64,000 nt of DNA from Rhizobium sp. AAP43 (GTDB taxonomy: Bacteria; Pseudomonadota; Alphaproteobacteria; Rhizobiales; Rhizobiaceae): contig NZ_LJHS01000005.1 of the NCBI RefSeq assembly GCF_001296045.1, positions 186,001 through 250,000 on the forward strand. Direction: 5' to 3'. Both the position numbers and the translations under genes were made by a program. The notes below the pieces were generated by a model that saw only the letters and a program-made list of their open reading frames with translations, was not told the DNA's origin and did no database searches. Below, one piece after another: positions 40,630 through 48,753 of the stretch (positions are counted from its first letter, which is position 1; the number at the start of each line of letters is the position of its first letter).

Positions 40630-41829
40630 TCAGGCGACCCGCGAGCCTGAGCGCCATGCGGCTTTCACAAAGGGATGGCTGTCTGCAAGGTCGACGCGGA
40701 TGACGTCGGCCTTGAGGCCGGTCTCGATGGCGCCGCGATCGGCAAGACCACCGGCAAGCGCCGGGTTGCGGGTGACCATGGCGATCGCCGTTGGCAGATC
40801 GAAATTAAGGCCCGGATCGGCCGCTATCATGAAAGCGGCGTCCAGCATCGAGCGCGGCACATAGTCGGATGCCAGGATATCAACCAGCCTTTCCACCAGC
40901 AGATCGCGCACGGCGATATTGCCGGACTGGGAACCGCCGCGCACGAGGTTGGGGGCGCCAGCCACGATCTGCATGCCGCCGTCTCGAGCGGCCCGGGCTG
41001 CTTCCATTGAACAGGGAAATTCGGAGATCGTCACGCCTTCGGCCAGACCCTCTGCGATATGGGCCACGTCCGTATCGTCATGGCTCATCAGCGGCAGCCC
41101 GCGTGACGTCGCGAGTGCGACCACGTCCGGCCGTGTGGTCGCGGCGAAATGGCTCTTTTCGGCCACCAGATCCTTGATTTTCTCGCGCACGCGTTCCGGG
41201 CTTTCGCCGGTCGACTTGGCGGCGCGGGCCACATAGGCCGCGATGTCGCGGCTCTGGCGGATGCCGGGCAGGTGCTCCATGACCGAAATGACCCGCACGA
41301 TCTCGCGATCGATGTTTGCCGCCGTCAGCGCTGGCGTTGCGGGATCGGTGAGTTCGCAGCGCAGATGGACGAGATGCTCGGCGCGCAACATGCCGGACGC
41401 TTGCGCTTGTTCAAGGGCTGCGATCATCGGCCCCAGGATTTCGGCGCGTTCGGGATTGTCGGTGGTGGCACCAACGCAGAGGCTGTCGAAGACGGTGGTC
41501 ACACCGCCGCCGATGATCTGGGCGTCGTGAGCCAAGGCTGCGCGCATGAAATCCCAGCGCACATGGGCGCGGGGATAGAGGTGCTTCTCGAAATGGTCGG
41601 TGTGGATGTCGACGAGGCCAGGCAGGAGATAGTCGCCGGCCAGGTCGAGCGCGCCGGGGACCCTCGACGCGCCTTCATGGATCTCGGCGATCTTTCCGTC
41701 TTCGATTACCACCGAGCCATGCAAGACATGGGTGGGGAGAACCACGCGAGCATTGGAGAGGATGAGGGCGTTGCCGCGCGCGGGTTCAAAAATCTCGCCC
41801 GCAGCATTCGTCTGTCTCAGCATCGTCAC
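40630..41829 (-). CDS. phnM: Alpha-D-ribose 1-methylphosphonate 5-triphosphate diphosphatase
   Basis: A 399-residue PhnM amidohydrolase-fold enzyme of the C-P lyase pathway, which removes pyrophosphate from the ribosyl-phosphonate triphosphate. GLVDIHTDHFEKHLYPRAHVRWD has the metal histidines. The middle shows HLRCELTDP and GLPLMSHDDTDVAHIAEG, and the end VTRNPALAGGLADRGAIETG. The length is somewhat more than E. coli PhnM. The rest of the phn operon is not in this window, so phnM stands alone here. It converges with the dipeptidase. Confidence 0.9.
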   Translation of the reverse strand: MTMLRQTNAAGEIFEPARGNALILSNARVVLPTHVLHGSVVIEDGKIAEIHEGASRVPGALDLAGDYLLPGLVDIHTDHFEKHLYPRAHVRWDFMRAALAHDAQIIGGGVTTVFDSLCVGATTDNPERAEILGPMIAALEQAQASGMLRAEHLVHLRCELTDPATPALTAANIDREIVRVISVMEHLPGIRQSRDIAAYVARAAKSTGESPERVREKIKDLVAEKSHFAATTRPDVVALATSRGLPLMSHDDTDVAHIAEGLAEGVTISEFPCSMEAARAARDGGMQIVAGAPNLVRGGSQSGNIAVRDLLVERLVDILASDYVPRSMLDAAFMIAADPGLNFDLPTAIAMVTRNPALAGGLADRGAIETGLKADVIRVDLADSHPFVKAAWRSGSRVA

Positions 41830-41912
41830 ACCTCCGGTCCGCTTGTCGATGCTGCGTCTCTAGGCGGGTTTCATGACGCTTTGGTGTCACCTGCGCTCAG
41901 AACCGCATGGGC

Positions 41913-43091
41913 TCAGCCGACCAGTGCCTGGCAGTCATCGGCGATCACCTGTTCCTCGTCGGTCGCGATGACACGGATGACGATACGGCTCTCCGGGGTG
42001 GAAATCACCGGATCATTTCGGCCATTCGCCGCGTCATCCAGAACGGCTCCGAGGAACTGCAGCCGCTCGACGACAGCGCTTCGGATCGCCGGCTGGTTTT
42101 CTCCGATGCCAGCGGTGAAGACCAGCGTATCCAGCCCACCGAGCGAGGCTGCCAGCCGCGCCACTTCGCCGGCGATGCGGAAGGTGAAGACGTCGAGGGC
42201 TTCGCGGGCTGCCGGTGCTGCTGTCTCGAGCAGGACGCGGCTATCGGCGCTGATGCCGCCGGAGAGGCCCAGCAATCCGGACTGCCGATAGATCATCTCC
42301 TCGACCTGTTTTGCAGTCAGGCCGTGCGCATCCATCAGGTGGAAGAGGACACCCGGATCAATAGCGCCGGAGCGGGTGGCCATGGGCACGCCATCAATGG
42401 TGGAAAAGCCCATGGAGGTGTCGAGGCTAACGCCGTTTTCCATCGCGCAGAGACTGGCGCCGGATCCCAGATGGGCAACGATAGCGCGGCCGCCCAACCG
42501 TTGCGGTTCCAGTGTCTTCAGTGCTCCGGCGATATAGACATAGGACAGGCCGTGGAAACCGTAGCGTTTGACGCCCTTGTCGAACCAGTCTCGTGGGATC
42601 GCGAAACGCCTGATCACATCGGCTTGCGTGCGATGGAAGGCGGTGTCGAAGGAGGCGGTCTGGGGCAGGCCAGCTTTGAGTTCGGCAATGGCGCGGATCA
42701 GCCGCAGGTTCTGTGGCTGATGCAGCGGCGCCAATGTCACCAGGCTTTCAATGGCCTTGAGGCTTGTGCTGTCGATGCCAACGGCTTCGCCAAACAGGTC
42801 GCCGCCATGAACGACGCGGTGGCCGACCGCCGAGACGGCGTCGAGGTCGTAGTGTTCCCCGAGCCAGTCGAAGACCTCTTCCAGCACGTCATGCAGAAGG
42901 TCATCGGTTCTGGCTTCCAGGGGCACGTCGAAGACGGTGGGGCCTTCGACCAGGTGGAAGGTGAGCGGTTCGGCGCGAAAATCGATGACGCCCTTGCCGA
43001 TGCGCCTTGCCCCATCCGTCTTTCGGGCAAAGATGCCGATCTTGACCGTGGACGAACCGGCATTGAAGGTCAGCAGCAATTTTTGGCTCAT
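41913..43091 (-). CDS. ackA: Acetate kinase
   Basis: A 392-residue acetate kinase making ATP and acetate from acetyl phosphate. Signatures: LLTFNAGSSTVKIGIF near the start, AVGHRVVHGGDLF, QTASFDTAFHRTQADVIRRFAIP, RAIVAHLGSGASLCAMENG and TLVFTAGIGENQPAIRS. It overlaps the phosphate acetyltransferase gene by four bases, forming the usual pta-ackA pair. The FNR/FixK-like box upstream of the pair suggests induction by low oxygen. Confidence 0.95.
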   Translation of the reverse strand: MSQKLLLTFNAGSSTVKIGIFARKTDGARRIGKGVIDFRAEPLTFHLVEGPTVFDVPLEARTDDLLHDVLEEVFDWLGEHYDLDAVSAVGHRVVHGGDLFGEAVGIDSTSLKAIESLVTLAPLHQPQNLRLIRAIAELKAGLPQTASFDTAFHRTQADVIRRFAIPRDWFDKGVKRYGFHGLSYVYIAGALKTLEPQRLGGRAIVAHLGSGASLCAMENGVSLDTSMGFSTIDGVPMATRSGAIDPGVLFHLMDAHGLTAKQVEEMIYRQSGLLGLSGGISADSRVLLETAAPAAREALDVFTFRIAGEVARLAASLGGLDTLVFTAGIGENQPAIRSAVVERLQFLGAVLDDAANGRNDPVISTPESRIVIRVIATDEEQVIADDCQALVG

Positions 43092-44470
43092 TTGATCTGG
43101 CCCTGCGCTGCCAAGCGCTTCGCGGCCACGAGTTTGGCAAGGGCTGCCGAGGCGATGCGGACACGCAGGCTGTCCGAGCGGCTCGTAAGGATGACGGGTA
43201 CGCGCGCGCCAAGCACAAGGCCTGCCGCATCGGCATTGGCGAAATAGAGAAGCTGCTTGGCGAGCATGTTGCCGGCCTCGAGATCGGGCACCAACAGGAC
43301 ATCGGCGTCGCCCGCAACGGGCGAGATGATGCCCTTGGTCCGGGCGGCCTCCATCGAGATCGCATTGTCGAAGGCGAGCGGGCCGTCGACCTTGGCGCCC
43401 TTGATCTGACCGCGGGCTGCCATGACGGTCAAGGCTGCTGCCTCGAGCGTGGCCGGCATCTTGTCATTGACCGTTTCGACGGCTGCGAGCACGGCGACCT
43501 TGGGCTCTGCCACGCCCAGCATATGCATGAGATCCACGGCGTTCTGGCAGATGTCGCGTTTCTGGTCGAGGGTCGGCGCGATGTTGATCGCCGCGTCCGT
43601 CACCACGAGCAGCTTGGAATAGGCGGGCACATCCATGACATAGACATGGCTGACGCGACGCTCGGTCCGCAGGCCCGATCCGCTGCCGACGACCGCGCCC
43701 AGGATTTCGTCGGAATGCAGGCTGCCCTTCATCACCGAGCCGACCTTGCCGGCCACGGCGAGTTCCACCGCCATGGCCGCTGCCGCGTGGCTGTGTTCGG
43801 CATGCACAATCTGGAAGCCGTCGATCGAGATACCGGCGGCCGCGGCAGCCGCCCTGATTTTTGCTTCCGGACCGATCAGGATCGGATCGAGCAGCCCTTC
43901 GTCACGGATCTCGACTGCGGCCTCGATGACGTCAGGCGAGCAGGGATGGACAAGGGCGGTGCGGACCATGGGCAGGCTGCGGGCCTCGGCCACGATGGCG
44001 TCGAAGCGGTCGTGGCGCTGCAGGGAGACGCCCGGTGCTGCGTTTTCCGACCAGCTGATCCGCTCCTGGGGTGCGCGCACCCTGGCGCGGCCGACCAGCA
44101 CTGGCTCACCCTGCTGGTTGACGCAGCGCGTGTCGAAGATCAGCGTATGGCCGTCGCTCTCCTTGGTCATCAGCGTCACGGTGGCGGTAATCCGGTCGCC
44201 GGTTGCGATATCCTTCCAGAATTCGAGATCCTGACCGAGATAGACAGTGCCGGGGCCCGGAAGCCGCGTATCGAGCACGGCGGAAATCATGCCGGCCGGG
44301 ATCAGCGACTGGCCGAGGGGCACTGGATTGTGATCGCCGGAAAGGGCGGCGAAAAGTTCGATATCATCGGGCCCGATGATGCGCGTCAGGCTGGCGGAAT
44401 CGCCGAGCTTCAGTTCATCGAAGGTGCGGTTGGTGAGGACAGGTCTTTCCATGTCGCTTTCGTCTTCCAT
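43088..44470 (-). CDS. Bifunctional MaoC-like hydratase / phosphate acetyltransferase
   Basis: A fusion protein of about 460 residues. The N-terminal MaoC hot-dog domain (FDELKLGDSASLTRIIGPDD, then ELFAALSGDHNPVPLG) covers residues 1-135. The C-terminal phosphotransacetylase domain has AVEIRDEGLLDPILIGPE, AGKVGSVMKGSLHSDEIL, YSKLLVVTDAAINIAPTLDQK and VLLVPDLEAGNMLAKQL. This is the form often annotated enoyl-CoA hydratase/phosphate acetyltransferase in rhizobia. It makes acetyl phosphate (or butyryl phosphate) for AckA. Start ATG 44470 follows GGGAGGA; the open frame to 44545 lacks such a site. Confidence 0.9.
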   Translation of the reverse strand: MEDESDMERPVLTNRTFDELKLGDSASLTRIIGPDDIELFAALSGDHNPVPLGQSLIPAGMISAVLDTRLPGPGTVYLGQDLEFWKDIATGDRITATVTLMTKESDGHTLIFDTRCVNQQGEPVLVGRARVRAPQERISWSENAAPGVSLQRHDRFDAIVAEARSLPMVRTALVHPCSPDVIEAAVEIRDEGLLDPILIGPEAKIRAAAAAAGISIDGFQIVHAEHSHAAAAMAVELAVAGKVGSVMKGSLHSDEILGAVVGSGSGLRTERRVSHVYVMDVPAYSKLLVVTDAAINIAPTLDQKRDICQNAVDLMHMLGVAEPKVAVLAAVETVNDKMPATLEAAALTVMAARGQIKGAKVDGPLAFDNAISMEAARTKGIISPVAGDADVLLVPDLEAGNMLAKQLLYFANADAAGLVLGARVPVILTSRSDSLRVRIASAALAKLVAAKRLAAQGQIK

Positions 44471-44807
44471 GTCGGATCGTCCTCCCACGATCTGTTCATC
44501 CTGCGACTGGTCTGCTTCAGAGGCACGACCAATCTTGGTGGGCAATCTCTGTGGTGAAGCATGGGCTGTCCTTGACTTGGGTCAAGGAGCGATGGGACGA
44601 AAGTATTGGGCTCGCCCTTTGTGGAGAATGGCAGGGTACTGTGCGTGTCATGCCCTCATGCCGAGGTGACCTTGGCCGGCAAGTGCCTCGAAGCCGCCAC
44701 CCGCATTGCGCGGTCGGCAGAGGGCGAGGCGGCACGGGGCCGGCTAGTGGCCTGCGTCCTTCAAGGGCCGGCATAGTCGGGCACCTCGGGGTGCGGGTGA
44801 GAAGACG
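44471..44807. other. Control region upstream of the pta-ackA operon
   Basis: About 337 bases without a gene, between the P1 peptidase stop and the pta start on the same strand. It contains the FNR/FixK-like box at 44570-44587. The remainder is GC-rich and holds no recognisable ORF or repeat. Confidence 0.55.
44570..44587 (-). promoter_or_regulatory. FNR/FixK-type box (TTGAC-N4-GTCAA)
   Basis: A perfect 7-base inverted repeat CCTTGAC-TTGG-GTCAAGG. The inner TTGAC-N4-GTCAA matches the anaerobox seen by FNR, FixK and FnrN regulators. Its centre is about 108 bases before the pta ATG, which suits an activator at a promoter with a 5' leader of 60-70 bases. Confidence 0.7.
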
Positions 44808-45806
44808 TCACCCCCACCTGTCACGCCAGGCCGGCATCGCATCCGGATAAGGCAAAGCCACCGCCTCGAACACGCCGCGCGCAATTGCCCGCGCTGTTAC
44901 CAGCGTCGCCAGATGGCAGAGTTCCATCAGATCGGCGGCACCATTGCTCGCACGCTTGCCCGTCGAGGCGGCAAACATCGTGTCGCCATCGGAGGGCAAG
45001 TGGGCAGGCAGCACGGCGCGGGCCAGGCCGTCATGGGCGCAAAGCGACAGCCGGTGCGTTTCCGCCTTGGAGAGTGTGCAATCGGTCACCACCGCGCCGA
45101 TGGTCGTCGCCGTCAGTCGCAGACCCTTTATGCGCATGGCGCGGTCTTCGGCGCTTACGTGGCTCGGTTGGCCAAGGCCGCCGAATTCCTGCTTTTCCTC
45201 AAAGCTGGCTGCCCAGAACTGCGGGCCGTCGCCAATGACCACCGAGCCCATGGCATTGACGGCCACCAGCGCTGCGATCGTGTGCCCGGTCGAGGAAACG
45301 GCGCTGGCCGAGCCCAGGCCGCCCTTGAAATTTGCCGTCGTGGCGCCTGTTCCCGCCCCGATGGTGCCGAGCGGGAAGGCTCCTGTGGCTGCGTTCCGAT
45401 ACGCTTCATAACCGAGATCGCGATATGGTGCATGCAGGCCCCAGTCCTTGTTGCCACCGTTCAACAGATCCATCAGGATCGCCTGCGGGACGATCGGCAC
45501 GCGCACTGGCCCGACGGCAAAGCCCCGTCCCGCAGCCCTCAGCCCCGATTGCACCCCGCCTGCGGCATCCAGCCCGAAGGCCGAGCCGCCCGAGAGCACG
45601 AAGGCGTCGACCTGCTGCACCGTCATCGATGGGTCAAGCAGGCCTGTATCGCGTCCACCCGGTGCGCCACCCAGCACGGTGCCGGATGCGGTTGCCGGTT
45701 CATCGAAGACGATCACCGTGACGCCCGAGCCGAGGACCAGATCCGTGGCATGGCCAACGGAGAGGCCCTCGACATCTGTCAGGAGGTTCAGAGCGGCGTG
45801 AGGCAT
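44808..45806 (-). CDS. P1 family peptidase (DmpA/L-aminopeptidase-D-esterase type)
   Basis: A 332-residue Ntn-type hydrolase precursor. It shows GLSVGHATDLVLGSGVTVIV, GGAPGGRDTGLLDP and AFVLSGGSAFGLDAAGGV. The self-cleavage neighbourhood is TGATTANFKGGLGSAS, where the family nucleophile Ser/Thr sits. AAVVTDCTLSK-like sequence (IGAVVTDCTLSKAE) and a late SNGAADLMELCH follow. Known relatives are aminopeptidases with esterase activity. The open frame extends far upstream over the PAP2 gene, but MPHAALNLLTDVEG at 45806 is the family start. Confidence 0.88.
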   Translation of the reverse strand: MPHAALNLLTDVEGLSVGHATDLVLGSGVTVIVFDEPATASGTVLGGAPGGRDTGLLDPSMTVQQVDAFVLSGGSAFGLDAAGGVQSGLRAAGRGFAVGPVRVPIVPQAILMDLLNGGNKDWGLHAPYRDLGYEAYRNAATGAFPLGTIGAGTGATTANFKGGLGSASAVSSTGHTIAALVAVNAMGSVVIGDGPQFWAASFEEKQEFGGLGQPSHVSAEDRAMRIKGLRLTATTIGAVVTDCTLSKAETHRLSLCAHDGLARAVLPAHLPSDGDTMFAASTGKRASNGAADLMELCHLATLVTARAIARGVFEAVALPYPDAMPAWRDRWG

Positions 45807-45947
45807 GCGGTGTGTCTCCCAAAGGATTGCGCGGGGAGAGTGAAGGGGCAAGTGGTTGATATCAAGCCCCATCATGGAGCTTCTTTCCGGGAACAACGCG
45901 CCGCCTTTGCGGATTGACGCGCCGTCGGTGCGACCCCATCTGAAGCA

Positions 45948-46706
45948 TTGCCCGATCTGTTTCAACGAAAGACCTTGACCTTGACCGAGCAAGACCAGCA
46001 CCGGCTCCTGCGCCCCCTCGAGCCTCTGAGGACACGCTTTACGCGCTATGTTTCCGGCACCGAATATCGTGTCTGGCTCACCGCGCTTGTGGCCGCCCTC
46101 TTCGCCTATGGCCTTTTTGCCCTGACCGACGAGATCCTCGAAGGCGAGACGCGGGCTTTTGATGAGAGCGTGCTTCTGATGCTGCGCGATGCCTCGGATG
46201 TCGGCCTGCCGATTGGCCCTGCATGGCTGACCAAGGTGGTGACGGACATTACGGCGCTTGGTGGGATCACGGTCCTGTCGCTGCTGACATCGCTCGTCGT
46301 CATCTACCTGATCCTGCGCCGATCCTACCGAACCGCAATCTTCGTCACCGTCTCCATCCTCGGCGGCTGGGCTGTGAGCAGCGCGATGAAGATCGGTATT
46401 GCGAGACCCCGACCGGAGGTCGTGCAGCATCTCGTCGAAGTGACGGACCTCTCCTTCCCGAGCGGCCATGCGATGCTGTCCGCCATCACCTATCTGACGC
46501 TCGGTGCACTGCTCTCGCGCCTCGAAGACCGCCGCCTTCTGCGCTATTTCTTTCCGCTTGTCGCCGTTTTCCTCACCCTGATCATCGGCCTCAGCCGGAT
46601 CTATCTCGGCGTGCACTACCCGACTGACGTGCTGGGCGGCTGGGCCGCTGGCACGGTCTGGGCCTGTGGCAGCTGGTTTGCAGCACGGTGGTTTCTGGGG
46701 CGGTGA
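45948..46706 (+). CDS. PAP2 family membrane phosphatase
   Basis: A 252-residue membrane protein with about six helices. The acid phosphatase motif is complete: KIGIARPRPE (K-x6-RP), SFPSGHAM (PSGH) and SRIYLGVHYPTDVLGGW (SR-x5-H-x3-D). It dephosphorylates lipid phosphates such as undecaprenyl or phosphatidyl phosphate at the periplasmic face. There is no ATG near the N-terminus. TTG 45948 is used here; TTG at 45972 is another option, and neither has a strong ribosome site. It diverges from the P1 peptidase gene. Confidence 0.9.
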   Translation: MPDLFQRKTLTLTEQDQHRLLRPLEPLRTRFTRYVSGTEYRVWLTALVAALFAYGLFALTDEILEGETRAFDESVLLMLRDASDVGLPIGPAWLTKVVTDITALGGITVLSLLTSLVVIYLILRRSYRTAIFVTVSILGGWAVSSAMKIGIARPRPEVVQHLVEVTDLSFPSGHAMLSAITYLTLGALLSRLEDRRLLRYFFPLVAVFLTLIIGLSRIYLGVHYPTDVLGGWAAGTVWACGSWFAARWFLGR

Positions 46707-46723
46707 GGGACGCTTTCCCTCAC
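46703..46723. terminator. Hairpin between convergent PAP2 and permease genes
   Basis: A perfect 8-base stem GTGAGGGA (46703-46710) and TCCCTCAC (46716-46723) with a 5-base loop overlaps the PAP2 stop codon. A T-run is lacking, so it may be only a partial terminator. Confidence 0.5.
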
Positions 46724-46736
46724 CTCCCTCATCTCC

Positions 46737-47675
46737 TCAATGCTTCACTGCCTTCGGGTCCAGTGCATCCCTGATCGCATCGCCGATGTAATTCACGCTC
46801 AACACCGTCAGCGAGATCGCCAGACCCGGCCAGAGGACGCGGGATGGGTTGATCTGCAGGAAGTTGGCGCCGTCGAAGAGGAGGCGGCCCCAGGTGGGGA
46901 AGTCGGGCGGGAAGCCAAGGCCGAGGAAGGAGAGGGCGGATTCGGTGATGATGGCGGTGGCGATGCCGAGTGTGGCCGAGACCATGATCGAGGACATCAC
47001 ATTGGGCAGGATGTGCTTGAGGATGATGCGATATTCGCGCATGCCGCTCGATTTGGCCGCCAGGATGAATTCCTGGCTCTTGATCGCCAGAACATCGCCG
47101 CGGACGATGCGGGCGGTGTGCATCCAGCTGGTGATGCCGATGACGAAGACGATCAGGATGAAGATACCGGTCTCGGGTCCGAAGGCCGCCCGCAGCGTAT
47201 CGCGGAAGAGCATGATGATCACGAGCAGCAGCGGCAGGAGCGGCAGGGCCAGGAAGAGGTCGGTCATGCGCATCAGCGGGCCGTCGAGCTTGCGGGAATA
47301 GCCCGAGAGCACGCCGACGAGAGTGCCGACGAGCAGCGCTAAGGCCATTGCGGTCATGCCGACAGCGAGCGAGATCTGACCGCCGGCAAGCACTTGAGCA
47401 AGCATGTCCTTGCCAAGATTGTCCGTGCCAAACGGATGCAGGAGCGACGGGCCCTGGTTCTTCGCCTTGATGTCGATCTTGTTCGGGTCGATCGTGTGGA
47501 TATACGGGCCGATGAAGACCGCCAGAAGAATGAAGATGAAGACGATGAGGCCAGCCACACCGCCCTTGTGGGCGCGGAATTGTCGCCAGAGCTGAGACCA
47601 GAAGCCACCGCTTTTGCTCCTTGTCTGTGGGGCGGGTGCTGCCGTTGCGGCGGGGGAAAGCGTGGCGTCACTCAT
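46737..47675 (-). CDS. Peptide-type ABC transporter permease (DppC-like)
   Basis: A 312-residue permease. The cytoplasmic head (TRSKSGGFWSQLWRQFRAHKGGVAG) leads to the first helix. The family block HPFGTDNLGKDMLAQVLAGGQISLAVG is present, and the EAA loop reads EFILAAKSSGMREYRIILKHILPNV. GFPPDFPTWGRLLFDGANF and WPGLAISLTVLSVNYIGDAIRDALDPK close it. These are diagnostic of DppC/OppC. The start MSDATLSPAAT at 47675 overlaps the end of the DppB-like gene by 8 bases. Confidence 0.92.
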   Translation of the reverse strand: MSDATLSPAATAAPAPQTRSKSGGFWSQLWRQFRAHKGGVAGLIVFIFILLAVFIGPYIHTIDPNKIDIKAKNQGPSLLHPFGTDNLGKDMLAQVLAGGQISLAVGMTAMALALLVGTLVGVLSGYSRKLDGPLMRMTDLFLALPLLPLLLVIIMLFRDTLRAAFGPETGIFILIVFVIGITSWMHTARIVRGDVLAIKSQEFILAAKSSGMREYRIILKHILPNVMSSIMVSATLGIATAIITESALSFLGLGFPPDFPTWGRLLFDGANFLQINPSRVLWPGLAISLTVLSVNYIGDAIRDALDPKAVKH

Positions 47676-48678
47676 AGCGGATCCTCGGATCGAGTATGCC
47701 GTAGAGAACGTCGGCAATCAGGTTGAAGAGCACGATCAGGATCGCGAAGATGAAGGTCAGCGTTTGGACGAGCGGGATGTCAGCGCCCTGGATCGCGGTG
47801 ATCAGCAGCTGGCCGAGCCCGTTCACCCGGAACACCTGCTCGGTGATAATGGCACCGGAGAAGATAGTGGGCACGCCGAGCGCAATCACGGTGACCACCG
47901 GGATCAGGCTGTTGCGCAGCACATGCACGAGGAGCACGATCTTTTCCTTCACACCCTTGGCACGTGCTGTGCGCACATAATCCATGTGGAGGTTGTCGAG
48001 CATGGAAGCCCGGACGAAGCGGCTGATCTGCGAGACGTTGTACAGCGTCAGCACCAGCACGGGCAGGAACATCTGCTTCACTTGGAGGAGAAAGGTTCCC
48101 CAGCTGTCGACCACCAGCGTGGTATCATAGATCGACGGGAACCACTGCAGCCAGGAGGAAAACACGACGATCAAGAGCACGCCGGTGAAGAAGGTCGGCA
48201 CCGAATAGCCGACCATCGAAACGAAGGTGCCGATCTGGTCGAAGAGCGAATATTGCCGATAGGCGGAGATGACGCCGATCGGGATCGCCAGCAGCACACC
48301 GAAGAGATAGGACAGGCCAACCACCCAGAGCGTCTGGGGCAGGCGCTGGACGATAAGATCGACCACGGGGCTGCGGGTTGCCCAGGACAGAACCCGCATG
48401 CGCTCTCCGGTGCCGATGGTGAGCCCGGTCAATTGTTCGAAGATGTTGAGCGGTTCATTGATGAAGAACTGCTGCAGCCATTTCATGTAGCGGATGAAGA
48501 AGGGCTGATCGAGGCCCATGGCCAGCCGGATCTGTTCACGCACTTCCGGCGGAATGGTCAGTGGCAGGTCGCTCAAGGGATCGCCCGGGGACAGGTCGAG
48601 CAGGGCAAAGATAATGAAACTGATGGCCAGTAGCGTCGGCACTGCGAACAGCAGCCGCCGGACGGTGAAGGTAAACAT
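47668..48678 (-). CDS. Peptide-type ABC transporter permease (DppB-like)
   Basis: A 336-residue permease. MFTFTVRRLLFAVPTLLAISFIIFALLDLSPGDP is a classic DppB start. GLDQPFFIRYMKWLQQFF, a later EAA-type loop (DYVRTARAKGVKEKIVLLVHVLRNSLIPVVTV) and FRVNGLGQLLITAIQGADIPLVQ follow. It begins 75 bases after the stop of the binding-protein gene, with a hairpin in the gap. Confidence 0.92.
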   Translation of the reverse strand: MFTFTVRRLLFAVPTLLAISFIIFALLDLSPGDPLSDLPLTIPPEVREQIRLAMGLDQPFFIRYMKWLQQFFINEPLNIFEQLTGLTIGTGERMRVLSWATRSPVVDLIVQRLPQTLWVVGLSYLFGVLLAIPIGVISAYRQYSLFDQIGTFVSMVGYSVPTFFTGVLLIVVFSSWLQWFPSIYDTTLVVDSWGTFLLQVKQMFLPVLVLTLYNVSQISRFVRASMLDNLHMDYVRTARAKGVKEKIVLLVHVLRNSLIPVVTVIALGVPTIFSGAIITEQVFRVNGLGQLLITAIQGADIPLVQTLTFIFAILIVLFNLIADVLYGILDPRIRYE

Positions 48679-48710
48679 CGGTGGGTCTCCAGACTGTCGG
48701 CGAAGAGGCT

Positions 48711-48746
48711 GTGGCTGGAGCCGCCGCAAGCGACGGACCCAGCCAC
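48711..48746 (-). promoter_or_regulatory. Hairpin between binding-protein and permease genes
   Basis: An 8-base perfect stem GTGGCTGG (48711-48718) and CCAGCCAC (48739-48746) lies between the stop of the solute-binding protein and the DppB-like start. It would keep binding-protein mRNA more abundant than permease mRNA, as is usual for such operons. Confidence 0.55.
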
Positions 48747-48753
48747 GGTGGCA

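Noticed and set aside
44808..46616. 602-residue fusion of an N-terminal region to the P1 peptidase
   Set aside because: The extra 270 codons run antisense to a clear PAP2 phosphatase gene and lack family similarity; the peptidase starts at 45806.
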